The notes under the pieces were generated by a model. The model searched no databases. It saw only the letters and a list, made by a program, of their open reading frames with translations, and was not told the DNA's origin. This document shows positions 39,480-47,692 of a stretch of DNA of 64,000 nucleotides, one piece after another. Within the stretch, counting starts at the first letter, position 1. Each line of letters starts with the position of its first letter. Position numbers and translations under genes: made by a program. Source of the stretch: an uncultured Halocynthiibacter sp. (GTDB taxonomy: Bacteria > Pseudomonadota > Alphaproteobacteria > Rhodobacterales > Rhodobacteraceae); the NCBI GenBank assembly GCA_947503035.1, contig CANNCD010000008.1, positions 1 through 64,000 on the forward strand, given 5' to 3'.

Positions 39480-40259
39480 TTGCGTATTTTTGCGAACATT
39501 TCACGTCCCGTTTCAAAGATCGGCGCCATTGGTTTGGTCGGCCTTTTGGCGGCTTGTGCCCAGCCGGCCCCCGGTCCAAGCGGGTTTCACGACCCAAATG
39601 AGCCGCGCAACCGCAAGATCCACGACTTCAACCGCAAGGTTGATCAGGCTGTGTTGCGTCCTGCGTCCGGTGCCTATGGTTCGACCATTCCGAAACCCGT
39701 CCGCACGGGCGTAAGCAATTTTTCATCGAACCTTGGTCTTCCAAGTGCTGTTTTGAATAACTTGCTTCAGGCGGATCTGCGCGGTGCGGTGCACAACACG
39801 ACCCGTTTCTTTATCAACTCCACTGTCGGTCTCGGCGGTTTGTTTGACCCTGCTTCGGGCGCCAAGGTGTATGAGGTCGAGGCCGACTTTGGTGGCACCC
39901 TAGCGAAATGGGGCTTTGCCGAGGGCGCCTATGTGGAGCTTCCGCTGGCGGGGCCATCGACAAATCGCGACGCCGTTGGGCTTTTGGTTGATCTTGTGAC
40001 CGATCCTGTCGGGCAGGTCCTTCCGCGTGGCGAAAAATACATTGCCACTACGACCACCGTTCTTGATGCAATGAATAGCCGATATACATTCACCGATACG
40101 GTGGATTCTGTGCTATATGAAAGCGCAGACAGCTATGCGCAACTTCGGTTGTTCTATCTACAAAATCGCCGATTTGAGCTGGGCGAAGAGGCCAGCGCAG
40201 ACGGCGTAGACCCGTATTCTGATCCCTATTTTGACCCGTATGAGGACCCCTATGAGTAA
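39480..40259 (+). CDS. mlaA: MlaA (VacJ) family outer-membrane lipoprotein
   Basis: This 259-residue lipoprotein extracts phospholipid from the outer leaflet of the outer membrane. The signal ends GLLAAC with Cys near residue 26, followed by DPNEPRNRKIHDFNRKVDQ, VLNNLLQADLRGAVHNTTRF and GLGGLFDPASG, all MlaA hallmarks. The C-terminus has an unusual repeated acidic DPY pattern (PYSDPYFDPYEDPYE). The start is TTG 39480, with AAGGA about 8 bases upstream; no ATG fits the signal peptide. It overlaps mlaC by 8 bases. The MlaFED permease and MlaD/B genes are not in this window. Confidence 0.94.
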   Translation: MRIFANISRPVSKIGAIGLVGLLAACAQPAPGPSGFHDPNEPRNRKIHDFNRKVDQAVLRPASGAYGSTIPKPVRTGVSNFSSNLGLPSAVLNNLLQADLRGAVHNTTRFFINSTVGLGGLFDPASGAKVYEVEADFGGTLAKWGFAEGAYVELPLAGPSTNRDAVGLLVDLVTDPVGQVLPRGEKYIATTTTVLDAMNSRYTFTDTVDSVLYESADSYAQLRLFYLQNRRFELGEEASADGVDPYSDPYFDPYEDPYE

Positions 40260-40857
40260 TCATGTGAACAGACGTTTCTTTGTCGCAGGTGCGACAACCG
40301 CGGGTGCGCTTGCTGTGACTGGTGTACCTGCTGTGGCGATGACAACGGCATCGGCAACCAGCCTTGTGGACAAGGTCGTGGCCGACATCAACAAGGTGAT
40401 CGCATCGGGGCAGAGCGAAGCTCAGATGTTTAGCGCGTTTGAAAACATTTTCTCGCGCTATGCCGACGTGCCGACCATCGCGCGCTATGCGCTGGGCGTC
40501 GAAGCACGTTCCGCAAGCAAGAGCCAGTTGAACCAGTTTTCCAAAGCGTTTCAGGTCTATATTTCCCGCAAATACGGCCGTCGTTTCCGCGAATTCATCG
40601 GCGGCCGTATCGAAGTTGGGTCCGCCAAAGAAGTGAAGTCCTTCTTTGAGGTGAAATCCACCGCCTATCTTCAAGGGCGTTCGCCGTTTGAGGTGACGTT
40701 CCTTGTATCGGATCGTTCTGGCAAGGACCTGTTCTTCAATATGTTCATCGAAGGCATCAACATGCTTTTGACCGAACGCACCGAAATCGGCGCGCAGCTG
40801 GACAAACGCAAGGGCAACCTTGATCAGCTGATCAAGGACCTACCAAGCCTCGGTTAA
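40252..40857 (+). CDS. mlaC: MlaC family periplasmic phospholipid-binding protein (ABC substrate-binding)
   Basis: This 201-residue periplasmic protein ferries phospholipids between MlaA and the MlaFEDB complex. It starts MSNHVNRRFFVAGATTAGAL; the RRFF pair before a hydrophobic segment suggests a Tat signal peptide, with a stretch ending VPAVAM. The body has the MlaC pattern ADVPTIARYALGVEARSAS, FSKAFQVYISRKYGRRF and FFNMFIEGINMLLTERTEI. ATG 40252 lies inside mlaA, so the genes are coupled. Its TAA shares four bases (TTAA) with the stop of the convergent penicillin-binding-protein gene. Confidence 0.92.
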   Translation: MSNHVNRRFFVAGATTAGALAVTGVPAVAMTTASATSLVDKVVADINKVIASGQSEAQMFSAFENIFSRYADVPTIARYALGVEARSASKSQLNQFSKAFQVYISRKYGRRFREFIGGRIEVGSAKEVKSFFEVKSTAYLQGRSPFEVTFLVSDRSGKDLFFNMFIEGINMLLTERTEIGAQLDKRKGNLDQLIKDLPSLG

Positions 40858-43016
40858 TTTCCGCCGCTAAAGATACCCCGAAGCAGATCCCCGATGGGGT
40901 CTGCTTTTTTTTGTGGCTCGGGGGCGACCGGAGCAGCCACAGGGGCGATCACAGGCAAGGTCATCGGAAGCGGCGACACCGGTACGTCCTTGTGAATGCG
41001 GGTCATGGTTTCGCGCCAGATATCCGCAGGAAGCCCGCCGCCTGTCACGCCCTTAAGTGGGGTGTTGTTGTCATAACCCATCCAAACGCCCGTCACATAA
41101 TCCGCTGAAAACCCGATGAACCACGCATCGCGCGCGGCCTGTGTCGTGCCGGTTTTGCCCGCCACATCGCGGTCATCCAGTTTGGCGCGCGCACCTGATC
41201 CGCCTTCGACGACTTGGTTCATCATATAGATGAGCTGTTCCGCCGCAGCCTGTGAAATCACGCGTTCACCCATGCCGCCCTCTTGGCCGAACATGGGGTC
41301 GCTGTCGCCCTGAAGGCGCAGTTCAACCAATCCATATGGCGTCACCGAACGCCCGCCATTTAGGATACCGGCATAGGCACCCGTCATTTCCACAAGCGTT
41401 GATTCAGATACCCCAAGCGCCAGCGCAGGGCCGGCGGCAAGGTCGCTTTTGATACCAAAGTCATTGGCGACCTTGCGGACAAGATCACGCCCGACAGCCT
41501 CGGACAGGCGCACGGCGGCGGTGTTCATGGACCGTTTCAACGCCTCGGTCAGGGTGACGTCGCCGTAGAACTGGCCGGTATAGTTACGCGGGGAATAATC
41601 GCCCGACCCAGGAATGTTGATCGTCAGCGGGCCGTCGAAAATGGTGTCGGCATATGTATAGCCAAGCTCAAGCGCGGTGGCGAAAACGAAGGGTTTGAAC
41701 GAGGACCCTGTTTGACGGTTCGCCTGTGTGGCGCGGTTGAACGCACCGGATACCTTGGTCGCGCGGCCACCAACCATGGCGCGCACGGCACCGTCGGCGC
41801 TCATCACGACGATGGCGGCTTGGGCCTCGGATCCTTCGCGAACCTTGGTGTCAAAGATATGTTTCAACGCCTCTTCGGCGTCGGTTTGCATGCCCTGATC
41901 AAGGGTCGATTGGATGATCACGTCCTCGGTCGTGTCGCTGGTCAGGAAGGACGGCGCAGACGACATGACCCAATCGGCGAAATAGCCACCGGCGCGGGCC
42001 TGTGCGGCCTCGGACAATTGCGCGGGGTTGGCGCGGGCATAGTCGGCCTCGGCGGCGGTTAGGTATCCCTGATCTTCCATCAACTTGATCACAACGCGGC
42101 CACGGTCATGGGAGCGTTGCAGGTTATTCGTTGGGGCGTATCGTGTCGGTGCCTTAAGCAGACCGGCCAAAACCGCGGCCTCGGCGGGGGTGACCTGTGT
42201 TGCGGATTTGCCGAAATAGCGTTGGCTCGCGGCCTCAAAGCCACGGGCACCAGCACCCAGAAACGCGCGGTTCAGGTACACAGTCAGGATATCATCCTTG
42301 GAATACTTAAGCTCCATCGCGAGGGCATAGGTCGCCTCGGTGATTTTACGCCACTTGGTCGTGCGACGGCACTCTGCCTCGTACTCTGCCTCGGTTTGTT
42401 CGGCCAGAATATGGGGGCGGCCCATACACAAGAGCTTGGCGGTCTGTTGCGTCAGCGTCGAGCCACCGTTGCCGGACAAAGGCCCACGACCAGCACGCAG
42501 ATTGATGCGCACCGCGGACGCGACACCACGGGGCGACACACCGATATGCCCATAGAACCGTTTGTCCTCGGTGGCGATCACGGCATTCTTAAGGTTGGGG
42601 GATACCGAATCCGCCGTCACCATGCCGCCGAACTGATCGCCGCGCCATGCGAACACATCGCCGTTGCGATCCAAGAGCGTCACAGACCCACGGGTGCGCC
42701 CATCGACCAAATCTTCGATGGGGGGCAGTTGGACAGCGTAATATGTGACACCGCCTGCAACTGCGAGACCCAAGATGACCGCCGTGCGCGAGAAAATGAA
42801 CCACGTGATACGCAATATAAAGCGCAGCAGCCCACCAATTGTGCGGGTGACTATGTTGCCTTGTTTTGCGGCTTTTCGCTTTTGCGTTGTTTTTGTGCGT
42901 TTCGCCTTGGTTGCGGCTTTCTTCTTTGGCTTAGGCTTTGGAGTCGCCTTTGGGTTTGCCGTGGAATACCGACGTTCTGCCACCAAAGGCTTACGTTTTT
43001 TACCTGAACTGCTCAT
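40854..43016 (-). CDS. class A penicillin-binding protein (bifunctional transglycosylase/transpeptidase, PBP1A family)
   Basis: This 720-residue membrane enzyme polymerises and cross-links peptidoglycan. A Lys/Arg-rich cytosolic tail (about residues 1-60) precedes one membrane segment (about 68-92). The GT51 transglycosylase follows with EDKRFYGHIGVSPRGVAS and GGSTLTQQTAKLL. The transpeptidase has the Ser of TGSSFKPF, the SMN triad part and the KTGTT box. A Pro/Ala-rich tail ends the protein. It is divergent from glnK across a 260-base region. Confidence 0.94.
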   Translation of the reverse strand: MSSSGKKRKPLVAERRYSTANPKATPKPKPKKKAATKAKRTKTTQKRKAAKQGNIVTRTIGGLLRFILRITWFIFSRTAVILGLAVAGGVTYYAVQLPPIEDLVDGRTRGSVTLLDRNGDVFAWRGDQFGGMVTADSVSPNLKNAVIATEDKRFYGHIGVSPRGVASAVRINLRAGRGPLSGNGGSTLTQQTAKLLCMGRPHILAEQTEAEYEAECRRTTKWRKITEATYALAMELKYSKDDILTVYLNRAFLGAGARGFEAASQRYFGKSATQVTPAEAAVLAGLLKAPTRYAPTNNLQRSHDRGRVVIKLMEDQGYLTAAEADYARANPAQLSEAAQARAGGYFADWVMSSAPSFLTSDTTEDVIIQSTLDQGMQTDAEEALKHIFDTKVREGSEAQAAIVVMSADGAVRAMVGGRATKVSGAFNRATQANRQTGSSFKPFVFATALELGYTYADTIFDGPLTINIPGSGDYSPRNYTGQFYGDVTLTEALKRSMNTAAVRLSEAVGRDLVRKVANDFGIKSDLAAGPALALGVSESTLVEMTGAYAGILNGGRSVTPYGLVELRLQGDSDPMFGQEGGMGERVISQAAAEQLIYMMNQVVEGGSGARAKLDDRDVAGKTGTTQAARDAWFIGFSADYVTGVWMGYDNNTPLKGVTGGGLPADIWRETMTRIHKDVPVSPLPMTLPVIAPVAAPVAPEPQKKADPIGDLLRGIFSGGN

Positions 43017-43276
43017 ATGCCACCCATTTTGGAGCGTGCCTGTTTTTTACACCATACACCCGAGGGATTCGATTGTGGACCCCGTTCGCGACCTCGATTC
43101 GGGTTTTCTTTCTGCCTAAAAATTGAACACAACTGCCTAAATGTTCATTTTTTAGGCAAAATGCAGACGCGTTCGTTACCAAATCATTACCAATATCTTT
43201 GCCTTTGCCCCCGAAGCGGCTCTTTTCGTCTTCGTGAACAGCAGGCACATGTCTGCACAGACGGAAGGGGACTGAC
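43017..43276. other. intergenic region between the PBP gene and glnK
   Basis: No gene is supported. The region must hold the divergent promoters of the penicillin-binding-protein gene (minus) and of glnK-amtB (plus). The most striking content is the repeat array listed separately at 43113-43193. The final bases carry GGAAGGGG, the glnK ribosome binding site. Confidence 0.5.
43113..43193. promoter_or_regulatory. symmetrical repeat array upstream of glnK-amtB
   Basis: TGCCTAAA occurs at 43113-43120 and again at 43134-43141, exactly 21 bases (two helical turns) apart, and inverted (TTTAGGCA) at 43151-43158. The outer copies form a 17-base inverted repeat with one mismatch (43113-43129 against 43142-43158). 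Just downstream TTACCAA appears twice, at 43176 and 43187, 11 bases apart. Helical phasing is what is expected for a protein-bound operator. The bound regulator is unknown. Confidence 0.55.
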
Positions 43277-43615
43277 GTGAAACTAATTATTGCTGCAATC
43301 AAGCCGTTCAAACTCGAAGAGGTGCGCGAAGCGCTCACCGCTATCGGCGTTCGCGGTATGATGGTGACAGAAGTGAAGGGCTTTGGCTCTCAATCTGGTC
43401 ACACCGAGATTTACCGTGGCGCAGAATACGCCGTGAATTTCGTACCAAAGGTGAAACTCGAAATCGCTGTGAGCGCGGCCATGGCCGACCAAGTGGTTGA
43501 GACAATCCAAACAACTGCAAAGACAGACAAAATCGGCGATGGCAAGATTTTCGTTCTCGACCTTGCACAAGCTGTACGCGTGCGTACTGGCGAAACCAAC
43601 GAAGACGCACTCTAA
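43277..43615 (+). CDS. glnK: nitrogen regulatory protein P-II (GlnK)
   Basis: This 112-residue PII signal protein has the uridylylation site Tyr51 in RGAEYAVNF, the T-loop region around it, and the GDGKIFVLDL C-terminal motif. PII proteins sense ATP/ADP and 2-oxoglutarate and block AmtB and control glutamine synthetase regulation. Because amtB follows 34 bases downstream this is the GlnK-type paralogue rather than GlnB. ATG 43277 has GGAAGGGG upstream. Codon use differs from the window average (many GAA, ACA, ATC). Confidence 0.93.
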   Translation: MKLIIAAIKPFKLEEVREALTAIGVRGMMVTEVKGFGSQSGHTEIYRGAEYAVNFVPKVKLEIAVSAAMADQVVETIQTTAKTDKIGDGKIFVLDLAQAVRVRTGETNEDAL

Positions 43616-43649
43616 GCGGCTCTCTCTTGAAACTAGGGACATCTAAAAA

Positions 43650-44978
43650 ATGAAACTTACTAAATCTCTCCTTCTTGCCGCTGGTGCCGCTGTGCTTCCA
43701 GTTGCAGGCTTTGCTCAGGATGCTGCTGTTGCTGTTCCAACAGACTCAGTCTTCATCCTTAACTCGCTGTTGTTCCTCATCGGCGGTTTCCTTGTATTCT
43801 GGATGGCTGCGGGCTTTGCGATGCTCGAAGCTGGCCTTGTGCGTTCCAAAAACGTTGCAATGCAGCTTACTAAAAACATGGGCCTCTTCGGTCTTGCTGC
43901 GATCTTCTACTACCTTATCGGTTACAACCTAATGTACCCATTGGGTGACTGGGCAATCGACGGTGTCTTCTCTGGTCTATTCCCAGTTGTTGGCGTTCTA
44001 GAAGCTGTTGGTGTTACTGCTGAAGGTGCTGACGACTACGGTTATGCGTCTACTGGCTCTGACTTCTTCTTCCAGTTGATGTTCTGTGCGGCGACTGCGT
44101 CCATCGTTTCTGGTGCTCTTGCTGAGCGCATCAAACTATGGCCATTCCTAGTATTCACAATCGTTCTTACTTCCATCATCTATCCTTTGCAGGCTTCCTG
44201 GAAATGGGGCGGTGGTTTCTTGGACGCAAAAGGTTTCCTAGACTTCGCTGGTTCCACAGTTGTTCACTCTGTAGGTGGCTGGGCTGCTTTGACTGGTGCG
44301 CTAATCCTCGGCCCACGTATCGGTAAATACAAAGACGGCAAAGTTGTTCCAATGATGGGTTCCAACCTAACACTTGCAACGCTTGGTACATTCATCCTTT
44401 GGATGGGTTGGTTCGGCTTTAACGGTGGTTCCCAGCTTGCTATGGGTTCTGTAGGCGACGTTGCTGACGTTTCCCGTATCTTCTCTAACACAAACGCAGC
44501 GGCTGCTGGTGGTCTTGTAGTAGCTCTTCTTCTTACTCAAGTTCTATACAAGAAGCCTGACCTTACTATGGTTCTGAACGGCGCACTTGCTGGTCTAGTT
44601 GCAATCACTGCTGAGCCTCTTACACCAACTCTTGGTGAAGCGACCCTTATCGGTGGTGTTGGTGGCGCGATCGTAGTGTTCACTGTTCCACTTCTTGATA
44701 AGTTGAAAATCGATGACGTTGTTGGCGCGATCCCTGTACACCTTGTCGCAGGTATCTTCGGTACAATCGCTGTTTGCTTCACAAACTCCGATGCGTCCCT
44801 AGCTGTTCAGCTCTACTCTATCGCAGTTGTAGGTATCTTCACTGTTGTCGCATCCGGTCTTGTTTGGTTCATCCTAAAAGCAACCGTAGGCATCCGCGTA
44901 AGCGAAGAAGCAGAAATCATGGGTCTCGACCAAGCCGAACTAGGCATGGAAGCATACCCAGAGTTCACGAAAGGCTAA
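43650..44978 (+). CDS. amtB: ammonium transporter AmtB
   Basis: This 442-residue inner-membrane ammonium channel/transporter has an N-terminal signal-like segment (MKLTKSLLLAAGAAVLPVAGFAQ) ahead of about 11 membrane helices. Signature segments include VFWMAAGFAMLEAGLVRSKN, FQLMFCAATAS, STVVHSVGGWAALTGALILG (conserved pore His) and VHLVAGIFGTIAVC. The coding sequence is unusually rich in T-ending codons and CTA leucine codons compared with neighbours. It is in one operon with glnK, which binds and closes it when nitrogen is plentiful. A terminator follows. Confidence 0.95.
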   Translation: MKLTKSLLLAAGAAVLPVAGFAQDAAVAVPTDSVFILNSLLFLIGGFLVFWMAAGFAMLEAGLVRSKNVAMQLTKNMGLFGLAAIFYYLIGYNLMYPLGDWAIDGVFSGLFPVVGVLEAVGVTAEGADDYGYASTGSDFFFQLMFCAATASIVSGALAERIKLWPFLVFTIVLTSIIYPLQASWKWGGGFLDAKGFLDFAGSTVVHSVGGWAALTGALILGPRIGKYKDGKVVPMMGSNLTLATLGTFILWMGWFGFNGGSQLAMGSVGDVADVSRIFSNTNAAAAGGLVVALLLTQVLYKKPDLTMVLNGALAGLVAITAEPLTPTLGEATLIGGVGGAIVVFTVPLLDKLKIDDVVGAIPVHLVAGIFGTIAVCFTNSDASLAVQLYSIAVVGIFTVVASGLVWFILKATVGIRVSEEAEIMGLDQAELGMEAYPEFTKG

Positions 44979-45004
44979 TGGTCCCTAACCATTGCTGATC
45001 GTTT

Positions 45005-45033
45005 GGCCCCGGCGTTCGCGTCGGGGCCTTTTT
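45005..45033 (+). terminator. rho-independent terminator of glnK-amtB
   Basis: GGCCCCG (45005-45011) pairs with CGGGGCC (45022-45028), followed by TTTTT. It is 27 bases after the amtB stop. Confidence 0.88.
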
Positions 45034-45153
45034 CGTTCTAGGAGGAAATCCGCGCCGTCAAAGCAATTTTGAAAAAAGGGAATTATTTTCGACGGAAACG
45101 GTCTAGGCTCTCGTTTAAGGTTACGAACAACATTTTAAACGAGGGAACATTTT

Positions 45154-45690
45154 ATGTTCAACATGATCAAAACCACCGCTATCGCCGCCCTTATGGTGCC
45201 TGCTGCATCCGGCGCATTTGCCGATGAGGTCGAGATTTACCTGACCGATATGCTTGATAACACTCAGGTTGGATACTGCGTTGATATCGCTGGCGGCAAA
45301 GAATACGGCGCCAAAGTTGAATCCGGTCTTCAGGGCCACACGTGTTATTCCAACCTCGGCGCGCTTGGCGTGGATCAGGTGTTCGACACCGAGAAATTCG
45401 CCGACGGTATCCTGTACATGCCAAACTTTGAAGTTTGTGCCGAAGCAGCGGGAACAGAAGCAGGTTCATTGCTTGCGCTCGCATCCTGTGACGGCTCCGA
45501 CGCACAGAGCTTTGTCTTCACTGGCGAAGGCACAATCACCCCAGCCAGCGACACATCCCTGTGTTTCACAGTCGCAGAAGAAACCCGCTCTGGCCGCTCA
45601 GACGCAAACCAGATCAAGGTGCTGTCACTCGAAACATGTTCTGATGACCTAGCAGCCTACCAAGACTGGGCAGTACGCGGCGTAGAATAA
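45154..45690 (+). CDS. secreted beta-trefoil-like (ricin-B-type) protein, hypothetical
   Basis: This 178-residue exported protein has a Sec signal peptide (MFNMIKTTAIAALMVPAASGAFA, then DEVEI). The mature part appears to hold three similar repeats of about 45 residues, each beginning with a Cys-containing strand (YCVDIAG, VCAEAAG, LCFTVAE) and ending with a Cys and Gln-x-Phe/Trp-type end (DQVF, AQSFVF, YQDWAV). That pattern is the ricin-B-like beta-trefoil. A carbohydrate-binding role follows only by analogy. It is monocistronic, with GAGGGAA about 7 bases before ATG, and with its own terminator. Confidence 0.75.
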   Translation: MFNMIKTTAIAALMVPAASGAFADEVEIYLTDMLDNTQVGYCVDIAGGKEYGAKVESGLQGHTCYSNLGALGVDQVFDTEKFADGILYMPNFEVCAEAAGTEAGSLLALASCDGSDAQSFVFTGEGTITPASDTSLCFTVAEETRSGRSDANQIKVLSLETCSDDLAAYQDWAVRGVE

Positions 45691-45714
45691 GCCACTAGTT
45701 CATTGCAGATTTCC

Positions 45715-45744
45715 AAAGGCCTCGACTCACGTCGGGGCCTTTTA
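45715..45744 (+). terminator. rho-independent terminator
   Basis: AAAGGCCTCGAC (45715-45726) pairs with GTCGGGGCCTTT (45731-45742) with one mismatch, across a four-base loop, and is followed by T-rich sequence. It ends the beta-trefoil gene. Confidence 0.8.
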
Positions 45745-45790
45745 GTTCACTATTGGACTTGTGAGCGCTACGCTGATTTGAGTAAGGAGA

Positions 45791-46432
45791 TTGGACATTA
45801 AACTATATTATTTTACTGACGAACAGTACGCGCTTGATAATTTGCGAAACGGCCACTTAAAGGTTTCTCGATTTGACAACGTGAATGATCCATTTGAGTT
45901 TTCCCCCTACGCGCTAGGGCGTGTTGAACGGAAAAAATGGAAACTTGCGATTCAAGATGCGAGGAATGAAAGTGGCTTTATTTCATTTACAACGGATTGG
46001 GCAAACCCGACCATGTGGGGGCACTACGGCGGTCGGGGAAAAGGGCTGTGTTATTGCTTTGAGGTTTGCGAAACCCTCGTGGACAAGATTACATACAGCC
46101 CCGAGCGGCTCAAGCCGCCGAAATCATTTAGTAAAAAAGATATCGAGAGAGCTCGGCTTATTAAGTCCAAACACTGGGACTATGAACAAGAGCATCGAAT
46201 GAATGTGAATTTGAGGGAAATCAAACCAGAAGGTGACCTGCATTTCTGCAAGTTTTCAGAACGGTTGAAGCTTTCTGAAGTTATTATCGGGTTTAACTCG
46301 AGCATAACATCCGATTGCATTCGAACAGCGCTTGGATGCGCAACGGAGGATACCGTAAAAATCAAGACAGCGCGTGCGGCGTTCGCAACGTATAGGATTG
46401 TCACGCAAAATGCCAAAAACCTGCAAAAGTGA
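45791..46432 (+). CDS. DUF2971 domain-containing protein
   Basis: This protein of about 213 residues matches DUF2971: LYYFTDEQYALDNLRNGHL, SRFDNVNDPFEF, FISFTTDWANPTMWGHYGG, KGLCYCFEV and HWDYEQEHRM. Function is unknown; the family is widespread in accessory DNA of bacteria. The start is unclear. No ATG or GTG exists between an in-frame TGA at 45779-45781 and the conserved core. TTG 45791 is only one base after the AAGGAG element, too close; ATT at 45797 is 7 bases after it and would give MKLYYF, the expected N-terminus. The gene is visibly more AT-rich than its neighbours, suggesting transfer. Confidence 0.8.
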   Translation: MDIKLYYFTDEQYALDNLRNGHLKVSRFDNVNDPFEFSPYALGRVERKKWKLAIQDARNESGFISFTTDWANPTMWGHYGGRGKGLCYCFEVCETLVDKITYSPERLKPPKSFSKKDIERARLIKSKHWDYEQEHRMNVNLREIKPEGDLHFCKFSERLKLSEVIIGFNSSITSDCIRTALGCATEDTVKIKTARAAFATYRIVTQNAKNLQK

Positions 46433-46460
46433 AGTGTGCTGATCCGGGGGGCGTAGCTTG

Positions 46461-46494
46461 AAATGGCGCGCCCTCGTGCGGCGCGCCATTTTTG
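46461..46494 (+). terminator. rho-independent terminator
   Basis: AAATGGCGCGCC (46461-46472) and GGCGCGCCATTT (46480-46491) form a perfect 12-bp stem with a seven-base loop, followed by T-rich sequence. It separates the DUF2971 gene from the convergent aminotransferase gene and may serve both. Confidence 0.85.
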
Positions 46495-46505
46495 TAAGGG
46501 TCCCT

Positions 46506-47690
46506 TTAAACTCCCGCGTCGACGATCGCTTTGGCAAGGACTGGAACGGTTTTGTCGTTCAGGCCCGCGATGTTCAGGCGGCTGTCGGAGACCATATAGA
46601 TCCCGCTGTCTGCACGCATTTTTTCCACCAACTCCGGCGTTGTGCCGATTTGGCTGAACATGCCGCGGTGCTCGGCGATAAAGTTGAACCGGTCAGAGTT
46701 CGTCAGACGTTTCAGTTCATCCGCAAGCTGGGTGCGAAGACCCAACATGCCCAGACGCACTTCTTCCAGTTCCGCCTGCCAATCGGCGCGTAGGGCGTCG
46801 TCGGTCAGGATCATGGACACAAGACGCGCACCGTGATCAGGAGGGAAGCTAAAGTTCTGGCGATTCAGATAGTTAAGCGACCCTTGGGTCAGCTTGGTCG
46901 CCGCTGCATTGGCGCTAATGGCCATCAGGATACCTGTGCGTTCGCGGTACACACCAAAGTTCTTAGAGCAGGACGCCGCGATCAAAGTTTCGGGCATTTC
47001 GGATGCAACCATGCGCACGCCGGCCGCGTCTTCTTCGAGGCCGTCACCGAAACCTTGGTAGGCGATGTCGATCATCGGCGTCGCGCCCGTTTCCTGAAGG
47101 ATTGAGATCACTTCGGCCCATTCAGCGGTGGTGATGTTCGCGCCAGTAGGGTTGTGACAACAGCCATGAAGCAACACAACGTCGCCCGGTTTCGCCTGCT
47201 TGAGGTCTTCGGACATGCCGTCGAAATCAACCGCACGGGTGTCTTTGTCAAAGTAACGGTATTCGCGCAGGTTCAGACCCACGTATTTGATGATGGACAG
47301 GTGGTTTGGCCATGTTGGGTTCGATACCCAGATGGTCGCCTCTGGGTTCATCCACTTGATCAATTCCATCGCCTGACGAACGGCGCCCGTGCCACCAGGT
47401 GTCGCCGCCGCCGCGATGCGACCACGTTCAACGGATGTGCCAAGCACAAGATCGATCATCGCGTCGGCGAATTCTGGCGCGCCCGCAAGACCGGTATAGG
47501 CCTTGGTTGTTTGCGCTTCCCAAAGCTGTTGCTCGGCGGTTTTGATCGCGCGCATAACAGGGGTGTTGCCGGATGCGTCTTTGTAAACACCAACGCCAAG
47601 GTCAACTTTGTCGGCACGAGGGTCTTCGCGATACGCTTGCATCAGGGCAAGAATTTTATCAGCAGGTTGGGCGGTAAGATTTTCGAACAT
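46506..47690 (-). CDS. class I aromatic amino acid / aspartate aminotransferase
   Basis: This 394-residue PLP-dependent transaminase belongs to the TyrB/AspC class I group. The PLP lysine is in ASCSKNFGVYRERTG, the substrate/PLP Asn in HGCCHNPTGANIT, and the Arg region in YMVSDSRLNIAG. The class transfers an amino group between aspartate or aromatic amino acids and 2-oxoglutarate. It runs in the same direction as the sulfurtransferase gene, ending the pair (2 bases between them). Confidence 0.93.
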   Translation of the reverse strand: MFENLTAQPADKILALMQAYREDPRADKVDLGVGVYKDASGNTPVMRAIKTAEQQLWEAQTTKAYTGLAGAPEFADAMIDLVLGTSVERGRIAAAATPGGTGAVRQAMELIKWMNPEATIWVSNPTWPNHLSIIKYVGLNLREYRYFDKDTRAVDFDGMSEDLKQAKPGDVVLLHGCCHNPTGANITTAEWAEVISILQETGATPMIDIAYQGFGDGLEEDAAGVRMVASEMPETLIAASCSKNFGVYRERTGILMAISANAAATKLTQGSLNYLNRQNFSFPPDHGARLVSMILTDDALRADWQAELEEVRLGMLGLRTQLADELKRLTNSDRFNFIAEHRGMFSQIGTTPELVEKMRADSGIYMVSDSRLNIAGLNDKTVPVLAKAIVDAGV

Positions 47691-47692
47691 AA

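Noticed and set aside
43247-43263. Possible sigma-54 promoter (GGCAC...GC) before glnK
   Set aside because: The GG-to-GC spacing is 9 bases instead of 10 and the site is too close to the start codon, so it does not fit sigma-54.
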